Of a DNA stretch of 64,000 nt, positions 57,407-64,000 are shown in pieces (the stretch's first letter is position 1; every line of letters starts with the position of its first letter). The stretch comes from Christensenellaceae bacterium (lineage in GTDB: Bacteria; Bacillota; Clostridia; Christensenellales; Aristaeellaceae). The stretch is taken from assembly GCA_022510815.1 (NCBI GenBank), contig JAFLST010000004.1, positions 1 to 64,000 of the forward strand. Reading direction: 5' to 3'. The notes under the pieces were generated by a model. It searched no databases, was not told the origin of the DNA, and worked only from the letters and a program-made list of their open reading frames with translations. The position numbers and the translations under genes are program-made.

Positions 57407-58906
57407 TTACGGCGTTTCGTTCAGCGCCGTCTGCCAGATACCGACCATTTCGGAGAGGTCAAGCTGCTCGACCGTCCTGCAGAAGGCCTCCCAGCTTCCG
57501 TCATTCAGCTCCATGTCACCCGTCACGAACCACGCCATGGTCTTCTCGACGTACCGGCCCAGCGACAGTTGAATCTCGCTGATCCTCTCCTGCTGCTCGG
57601 CCGTCAGATACACCAGCGGATAGGGCTCCACGGAGACCTGCTTGAGCCGCTGCATCGCCTCGATGGCCTCGCGGGTCTGCCGATCCGAATAGGCAAGCTG
57701 GAACGATTCGCTGCTCCAGCCGGGCATGAATCCGCCCTCGGTCATGTTGACCTGCGGCAGCACCGTCATGGCCACGGTCTGGTCGTCAAGCAGCCAGTTC
57801 CATGTGCCGTCGTCGTTCCAGATATAATCAACATCCACCATGCCCGCCTGAGCGAGCCGATAACCCTCCTCCGAGTAGAGGAAGTCCACCCACTCAAGCA
57901 TGGCGGCAGGATTCTTGCATGCAGAGGACACGGCAAACGCGCCGCGAATGATGTCGCCGCCCAGATCGCGATACCTCTGCTCGCCCTCATAGGTCATGGG
58001 CATCAGCAGCGCGTACTGATCCAGCGCGCTGGAAGGAACCACCGACAGAGGCGTCGGAGCGAACATCATGCCATAGGTGATGGCCGCGTCGCTGTCGGTA
58101 ATCTGGCGGGAGCTGGAGGCGATCAGGAAGCCGTTGTGATCAATCAGGTTCTCCTCCCACAGCTCGTGCAGCCACTCGAGAAATGCCCGCTGCTGGTCGA
58201 GCGTCAGCACTTCCCGCACCGTACCGCTTTCGTCGACATACACATAGTAATCATTGGACACAATCCCGAAGGCATGGGCAAGGAAACGCAGATCCCACAT
58301 GCTGATAAAGCTCAGCGGCACCTCGTCCTTGCGGCCGTTGCGGTTGGGATCGCCGTCCCGGAAGGCGATGAGCACCTGCTTGAGCTCCTCGGGCGTTGTG
58401 GGCATTTCCAGATGCAGGGCGCTCAGCCATGCCTGATTGATCCACATCGCGTTGTTATTCTGCATCTCGTTGATCGAGGGCAGCGCGACAATCGCGCCAT
58501 TTGGCAGGGTAATGGCCTTTTCCCACTCGGGATGGGACTGCAAAAGCGCCCACAGGTTCGGAGCATGCTCCTCCAGATAGGGCCGCAGGTCGATCAACAT
58601 CCCCGCCTCGTAAAAATCCATGGTCTCCCGGGTGGTCAGCTCCGCCTTGAACAGCGCGTCCGGCAGGGCCTGTTCGCCCGACAGCATTGCCGCCTTGGCG
58701 CTTGTCCAACGGTCGCTGTTCGTATATTGCGTCAGGCTGAATGCCAGCCCCGTCCGCTCCTCCATCCGCTCAAAAAACAAGCTCGTCGTCCATTCGTGCC
58801 CGGAAGCGCCATCAAACCCGGTCATCGTATAAGGCTCTTCCGCGCTGGCAGCAGCGCACAGCAGCATGATCGCCGCCAGCAGCAGGCCCATCATTCCCTT
58901 GCGCAT
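57407..58906 (-). CDS. Extracellular solute-binding protein, family 1-like, with SPase I signal
   Basis: Signal peptide ending ASA-EE; FRDGDPNRNGRKDEVPLSF; no obvious lipobox. Confidence 0.85.
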   Translation of the reverse strand: MRKGMMGLLLAAIMLLCAAASAEEPYTMTGFDGASGHEWTTSLFFERMEERTGLAFSLTQYTNSDRWTSAKAAMLSGEQALPDALFKAELTTRETMDFYEAGMLIDLRPYLEEHAPNLWALLQSHPEWEKAITLPNGAIVALPSINEMQNNNAMWINQAWLSALHLEMPTTPEELKQVLIAFRDGDPNRNGRKDEVPLSFISMWDLRFLAHAFGIVSNDYYVYVDESGTVREVLTLDQQRAFLEWLHELWEENLIDHNGFLIASSSRQITDSDAAITYGMMFAPTPLSVVPSSALDQYALLMPMTYEGEQRYRDLGGDIIRGAFAVSSACKNPAAMLEWVDFLYSEEGYRLAQAGMVDVDYIWNDDGTWNWLLDDQTVAMTVLPQVNMTEGGFMPGWSSESFQLAYSDRQTREAIEAMQRLKQVSVEPYPLVYLTAEQQERISEIQLSLGRYVEKTMAWFVTGDMELNDGSWEAFCRTVEQLDLSEMVGIWQTALNETP

Positions 58907-59101
58907 TTTGCTTCCTCCTCGCTTCAGACGGATGGGAAAAATATCATTTCTTATTATAGCGCAATCCTCACAAAGATGCCAGTGTTTTTTTGAACTTCTT
59001 TGAGATTTTACTTCGCGGATGCGTCAGCGCTGCAGACGTTAGAGATTTCCAACGTAAAAACGCGCTTCTCGGGCAAACTTTCCAAGCATGGAGGGATGAG
59101 C

Positions 59102-61498
59102 ATGGAGAAGCGCAAGCGGCCGTGGACGCTTTGGTTGGCAGCTGGACTGGCCGCCACGATCATCGGTGGCCTTGTTTTTTCATTCTGGTATTTTGACGTG
59201 GCCTCATGGCAGACGCTGAACGTCGCCAAGCTGACGGACGTCGCCCAGACCGGCGCGATCTACGACAAGGACGGCGAATACGTCACGCGGCTCATCGGCA
59301 GCGAAAACCGCATCAGCGTCTCTCTGGACACCCTGCCCGATCATGTGGCGAACGCCTTTCTTGCCGCGGAGGACCTGCGCTTCTACAAGCATCCGGGCTT
59401 TGACCTGACCCGCATCCTCGGCGCGCTGGTCTCCAACGTCCGCTCCGGCGGCTTCGGTCAGGGCGCGAGCACCATCACCCAGCAGCTCGTGAAGCTCTCG
59501 CATCTCTCCAGCCAGAAGACCATCGCCCGCAAGCTGGAGGAGATCTGGCTGGCCCTGCAGCTCGAGCAGCAGTACAGCAAGAGCGAGATTCTCGAGATGT
59601 ACCTGAACTTCATCTATTTCGGTCAGGGCGCTTACGGCGTGCAGGCCGCGGCAGAGGTCACCTTCGGCATCGACGCGGCTCAGCTCTCCCCCGCGCAGGC
59701 CGCCTCCCTTGCCGCCGCCATCAAAGCCCCAGCGACCTACAGCCTTCAGGCCTCTCCTGAAGCGAACCGCGACCGCCGCAACTACATCCTCGCCGTCATG
59801 CGCGACGAGGGCATGCTGACGCAGGCGCAGTACAACGAGGCCGTCTACGAGGAGCTCACGGCAAACGAAGCGCCCTCCACCGAGACGGAATACGGCTGGT
59901 TCGTGGACGCGGTGCTGGAGGAGGCGGAGTATCAGCTCGACGTGTCCGCCGAGACGCTGCTGGCTGGCGGCTATCGCATCGACACGACCCTTGACACCTC
60001 CATGCAGGGCATCCTTGACGCGCAGTACCTGACCGACGTCTTCCCGGCGAACGCCTCTGACGGCACGCCCGTGCAGTCCGCCGCCGCCTGCGTGGACACC
60101 GCCACCGGGGCCGTCCGGGCCATCGTGGGCGGGCGCGAATATCTGACGCGGCGCGGCTTCAACCGGGCCACGCAGCTCCGCCGCCAGCCGGGCAGCTCCT
60201 TCAAGCCGCTGGCAGTGTATGCTCCTGCTCTTGAATATGCCGGTTGGACCTGCGCCAGCGTTATCCTCGACGAGCCCACCGACTTCAACGGCTACCGGCC
60301 CCGCAACTCCGGCAACGCCTACTACGGCAACGTCACCGTCCGCACGGCGCTCAAGAACAGCCTCAACATTCCCGCCGTGAAGGTTCTGCAGTCCATCGGC
60401 CTCGCCAACTCCCGGAAATACCTCACCGCCGTCGGCATCCCGCTGGATGAGCGGGACAGCAACCTGTCCCTCGCGCTGGGCAGCATGACCTACGGCGCGT
60501 CCCCGGTGCAGATGGCCGCGGCCTACGCGCCCTTCGCCAATGGAGGCGTCTTTCACTCGCCCTACTTCATCGAGCGCATCACCGATCAGAATGGCGTGAT
60601 CGTCTATCAGCATCACGACGAGGGGACGCGGGTGCTCTCCGAGCAGAATGCCTACCTGATGACCAGCCTGCTGCGAACGGTCGTCACCTCCGGCACGGGC
60701 ACACGGCTGTCCAGCGTGGGCACGCCTGTGGCAGGCAAGACAGGGACCGTCAACATGACTGGCGGCGGCAACCGTGACGCATGGATGGCCGCCTACACTC
60801 CCGAGCTGGCCACCGTGGTCTGGATGGGCTACGATGAGCCGGATTCCAAGCACCGCCTGTCCAACAGCGTGCAGGGCGGCACAAATCCCGCCAGCCTCGC
60901 CCGGAACTTCCTGCGGGCATACTATGCCGACCGAAGCAAGCCGGACTTCACGCGGCCCAACGGCATCGTTTCCGTGTCCATCGACCAGAAGGCCCTTGAA
61001 TGGCGCGGCAAGGCCATGCTGGCCTCCTCCCTCACACCCAGCGCCTACCGCATCAGCGAGCTCTTTGCCGAGGGCACCCAGCCCACCGCGTGGAGCGACG
61101 TGTGGGCAGCGCCGGCCTCCGCCAAGTCCTTCCGCGTCAGTCACAACGACAGCGGTCAGCCGCTGCTCATCATCGAGCCCAGCGATTCAGCCCTCTACCG
61201 CATCCAGAGAGACGCGGCGGGCGAATCCTTCATCCTCACCGAGCTGTACGGTACTGAGGGCGAAACCCTCTACTACGCCGACACCAAGGCCGTTCCGGGC
61301 GTGACCTACACCTACCGGGTCATTCCTGTCCATGCGGAGCTGCTGGAAAACGGCGTGCTGCTGGAGGGCGTGCAGTCCGTGCAGGTGGCGCAGGTGCAGT
61401 CCACCAACAGCTTCGGCGACTGGCTGCGGAATCTCTTCGGTGCCGACGTGCCAGAGGACACTGAGGAGCGCCCCGCGTCCATCTTCTCGCTGCCGTAA
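59102..61498 (+). CDS. Class A penicillin-binding protein (transglycosylase/transpeptidase)
   Basis: AEDLRFYKHPGFDLTRI; GASTITQQLVK; RRQPGSSFKPLAVY; AGKTGTVNMTGG; FnIII-like C-terminus. Confidence 0.95.
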   Translation: MEKRKRPWTLWLAAGLAATIIGGLVFSFWYFDVASWQTLNVAKLTDVAQTGAIYDKDGEYVTRLIGSENRISVSLDTLPDHVANAFLAAEDLRFYKHPGFDLTRILGALVSNVRSGGFGQGASTITQQLVKLSHLSSQKTIARKLEEIWLALQLEQQYSKSEILEMYLNFIYFGQGAYGVQAAAEVTFGIDAAQLSPAQAASLAAAIKAPATYSLQASPEANRDRRNYILAVMRDEGMLTQAQYNEAVYEELTANEAPSTETEYGWFVDAVLEEAEYQLDVSAETLLAGGYRIDTTLDTSMQGILDAQYLTDVFPANASDGTPVQSAAACVDTATGAVRAIVGGREYLTRRGFNRATQLRRQPGSSFKPLAVYAPALEYAGWTCASVILDEPTDFNGYRPRNSGNAYYGNVTVRTALKNSLNIPAVKVLQSIGLANSRKYLTAVGIPLDERDSNLSLALGSMTYGASPVQMAAAYAPFANGGVFHSPYFIERITDQNGVIVYQHHDEGTRVLSEQNAYLMTSLLRTVVTSGTGTRLSSVGTPVAGKTGTVNMTGGGNRDAWMAAYTPELATVVWMGYDEPDSKHRLSNSVQGGTNPASLARNFLRAYYADRSKPDFTRPNGIVSVSIDQKALEWRGKAMLASSLTPSAYRISELFAEGTQPTAWSDVWAAPASAKSFRVSHNDSGQPLLIIEPSDSALYRIQRDAAGESFILTELYGTEGETLYYADTKAVPGVTYTYRVIPVHAELLENGVLLEGVQSVQVAQVQSTNSFGDWLRNLFGADVPEDTEERPASIFSLP

Positions 61499-61505
61499 CC
61501 GGCGC

Positions 61506-62627
61506 TTACGAGAGCACCGAAACCATGTTCCAATCCCTATCCCAGCGCGTCAGTGGCGCAGGAAGCCCAACCGTCAGCCGCCCCAGCAGAGGCTCTCCAA
61601 TGGACTCTGCTGGGGTTTGCGTCGTCATGCGCACAGCGTCCTCGGGCCTGAAGCCGAACCGATGAATCAGGTTGTGCAGCGCCTGACGCATGGTGAGCAC
61701 CGACCCGGCCAGCGTGCCGTCCCGGAGCCTCGCCTCCCCGCCATGAACCAGCACCGTCTGACCGCCCAGCGCATACTGACCATCCGGCATCCCCGCGGCC
61801 TCCATCGCATCGGTCACAGCGACGAGGCGTTCTGCCCCCTTGGCGCGGAGCATCAGGCGCAGGATATCCGGGTGCAGATGAATGCCGTCCGCGATGCACT
61901 CCGCGTAGAGACGGTCGTCCGTCAGGGCTGCGCCGGGCACGCCGGGAGACCTGTGATGCAGCGCCGGCTGCGCGTTGAAGGTATGGGTGACGTGGGTCGC
62001 GCCCCAATCCGCGGCAAGGTGCGTCTGCTCCGCTGTCGCCGCCGTATGTCCCACAGATACCACCACGCCCCGCGCGGTGATCTCGCGAATGAAAGCCTCC
62101 GCACCCGGCAGCTCCGGGGCCAGCGTGACGATGCGCACATCCTCCGTACGGCCTCCGATCATTGACATGAACTCCGCCATATCCGGCGCGTGCAGGAACT
62201 CTCGTCTCTGGGCCCCGCGCTTATCGGCGTTCAGGTAAGGCGCTTCCATATGCGCGCCCAGCACCAGCGCCGCGTGGGCATCGGGACGACGTTTCACGGC
62301 GCGAATGCCGTCAATCGCCCGCCGGGTATCATCCATCGGGGCGCTCATGGTCGTCGGGAGGAATGCCGCAACGCCCTCGCGGTGCAGGTCGCGGGCCATC
62401 TGCCGGACAGCGTCCTCTCCCTGCATCGCGTCGTGCCCTCGAAACGCATGGATGTGCACATCCACGAAGCCCGGCAGCAGATAATCCCCTGCCAGATCAA
62501 CCTCCTCCTCATAGAGGCCCTTGAGCAGCCCGGAGCCGATCTCCTGCACCTTCCCGTGCATCAGGCGGAGATCAATCCCCGCGCAGAATCCGCCGTCAAT
62601 GTAAGCCGTCGCGTTGCGTATGAGCAT
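61506..62627 (-). CDS. nagA: N-acetylglucosamine-6-phosphate deacetylase
   Basis: LLPGFVDVHIHAFRGHD; VVVSVGHTAATAEQTHLAADWGATHVTHTFNAQPALHHRSPG; LVAVTDAMEAAGMPDG. Confidence 0.94.
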   Translation of the reverse strand: MLIRNATAYIDGGFCAGIDLRLMHGKVQEIGSGLLKGLYEEEVDLAGDYLLPGFVDVHIHAFRGHDAMQGEDAVRQMARDLHREGVAAFLPTTMSAPMDDTRRAIDGIRAVKRRPDAHAALVLGAHMEAPYLNADKRGAQRREFLHAPDMAEFMSMIGGRTEDVRIVTLAPELPGAEAFIREITARGVVVSVGHTAATAEQTHLAADWGATHVTHTFNAQPALHHRSPGVPGAALTDDRLYAECIADGIHLHPDILRLMLRAKGAERLVAVTDAMEAAGMPDGQYALGGQTVLVHGGEARLRDGTLAGSVLTMRQALHNLIHRFGFRPEDAVRMTTQTPAESIGEPLLGRLTVGLPAPLTRWDRDWNMVSVLS

Positions 62628-62685
62628 GGCGTCCTCCTTGAAATGCGCTGTCGCCTATGGTATCATGTCCGTGGAGGCGATACCA

Positions 62686-63132
62686 ATGAACCGGATCATC
62701 CGTCTGGCAACCGAGGCCGACCTGCCCCGCGTCCTTGCCATGAGCGATATGCTGATTGACGAAGGCTGCTGCAACGGCATGACGCGCGACACCCTCGACG
62801 ATCTGCGGGCCAATGCGATCCACGTCGCCGAGGAAGACGGCGAGCTGATCGGCTATGCTTACGGCGAGGCGGTCGAATCCTCTTGGAACATCGGGAGCTG
62901 CCGCAAGGGCGAGACATACTACGATCTCGATATCCTCTATGTCAGGCCGGAATACCGCAGCTCCGGCGTGGGCAAGGAGCTCTATCAGGCCGAGCTGGCC
63001 CGGGCCCGCGCGCTGGGCGTTAAGCAGTTTCGTCTGACTGCCGTCAACCGGGACTGGAAACGTCTGCTTCACCTGTATGTGGAGGAGCTGGGCTTCGAGT
63101 TCTGGACGGCGACGCTGTACCATGACCTTTGA
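62686..63132 (+). CDS. GNAT family N-acetyltransferase
   Basis: LDILYVRPEYRSSGVGKELYQAELARARALGVKQFRL. Confidence 0.9.
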   Translation: MNRIIRLATEADLPRVLAMSDMLIDEGCCNGMTRDTLDDLRANAIHVAEEDGELIGYAYGEAVESSWNIGSCRKGETYYDLDILYVRPEYRSSGVGKELYQAELARARALGVKQFRLTAVNRDWKRLLHLYVEELGFEFWTATLYHDL

Positions 63133-63153
63133 ACCGAGACCAATGCAGACTTG

Positions 63154-63200
63154 AACGGGAACATGACGCGTCGTCCGGCAGTCATGTCCCCGTTTTTTCT
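63154..63200 (+). terminator. Terminator
   Basis: ACGGGAACATGAC...GTCATGTCCCCGTTTTTT. Confidence 0.75.
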
Positions 63201-63217
63201 GTCCGGCGCATGCAGGA

Positions 63218-64000
63218 TTACTTCGGCAGCAGCCTTTCTTCCGGCAGCTCCGCGATCAGTGAGAGCACTTCGCATATCTCTTTTTTCAGCGTTTTTCCTT
63301 GAATCGCATACCGAAAGAAGCAGAACGTCGGCCACTGCGCGACCATCACGATCCACGCGTACCAAGTCAGCGCCTGCCGCTCCTTGTCCGACGCGTGATA
63401 GGCCCGGAGCATGCAGCCTATGCGCTCCTGAAAATAGCGGATCGCAAACGCCAGCCGCGCTTGAGCGCCCTCGGGTTCCGTCTGCTTCTCGTCATAATCA
63501 AAGCCTGCCAGATTGGCCAGCTGATTGACGATCACATCCGTCCCTGCCAAGTTAAAATCAATAAAACCCGCGAAATGCTGGGAATCGTCGATCAAGACGT
63601 TTGAGAGGTTCTCATCCCCCTGAAACACGCAGCGAGGCAGCTCACGGTAAACCGCCTTGAGCTTGCCCCGGATATCCGCGTGCCGGGCCTCCAGCCGCTC
63701 AGCCAGCCCGTCCTCCTTCTCGTCGCGGAGAAGAGCCATCAGCTGGTTGAAATTGTCCTGCTTCTCATCAATGCCGTTGGGAATGTCAAAGGGCGACAGA
63801 TCAAACAGGCTGTACATCCCCATCGTTTCGGACAAATCAATATCCCGGTAGGTTTCGGCAAATCGTGCCACGCTCTCCGCCACTTCAAGGATCAGCCGGT
63901 CTTCATCGAGGAGCTCTGCATCGTCCGCAAGGGGCAAGTCGACATATTCGGACAGATAGCACACGAGCTGCTTCCACGGATGCAGGTACAACCCCTGCGC
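63218..64000 (-). CDS. Phosphotransferase (APH/choline kinase-like) protein, 5' end beyond window
   Basis: RCVFQGDENLSNVLIDDSQHFAGFIDFNLAG catalytic loop; frame open toward the edge. Confidence 0.75.
   Translation of the reverse strand, partial: AQGLYLHPWKQLVCYLSEYVDLPLADDAELLDEDRLILEVAESVARFAETYRDIDLSETMGMYSLFDLSPFDIPNGIDEKQDNFNQLMALLRDEKEDGLAERLEARHADIRGKLKAVYRELPRCVFQGDENLSNVLIDDSQHFAGFIDFNLAGTDVIVNQLANLAGFDYDEKQTEPEGAQARLAFAIRYFQERIGCMLRAYHASDKERQALTWYAWIVMVAQWPTFCFFRYAIQGKTLKKEICEVLSLIAELPEERLLPK

Noticed and set aside
59204-61144. 646-aa minus-strand ORF
   Set aside because: Antisense shadow of the class A PBP gene.
1-64000. CRISPR arrays, prophage, insertion sequences
   Set aside because: No regularly spaced repeats, phage structural genes or transposase/integrase motifs were seen.

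Overview
This 64 kb window looks like the chromosome of a GC-rich Clostridia-type (Firmicutes) bacterium; taxonomy is inferred from gene content and order only. Most of it is housekeeping DNA: murA, DUF512 radical SAM-der-plsY-RNA methyltransferase, ftsH, arsR-acr3, asd-dapA-dapB, pheST, an mreB-like gene, a split glutamate synthase-glnA operon, galK, a class A PBP and nagA. RNA elements I could read directly are a lysine riboswitch before asd, a Phe T-box before pheS, and a second T-box before an unusual TIM-barrel/acyl-CoA-synthetase fusion gene. There is also a tRNA-Leu(GAG), a partial tRNA at the left edge and many intrinsic terminators. The best candidates for under-described biology are: (1) a three-gene MotAB/ZorAB-like motor operon whose MotB-like subunit has about 17 uninterrupted heptads of extracytoplasmic coiled coil, with no Zorya effectors nearby; (2) a glutamate-synthase operon ending in an ANTAR pseudo-receiver gene, with a 19-bp terminator, a competing AxxGxx hexaloop hairpin and an RBS-sequestering hairpin in a roughly 80-nt leader; (3) the T-box-controlled isomerase-like/AMP-ligase fusion; (4) a four-copy family of intergenic hairpin repeats; (5) secreted, non-lipidated beta-propeller/solute-binding proteins, one inside an ECF-sigma operon; (6) a leader ORF plus terminator before an MFS transporter. 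No CRISPR array, prophage or transposase was seen.
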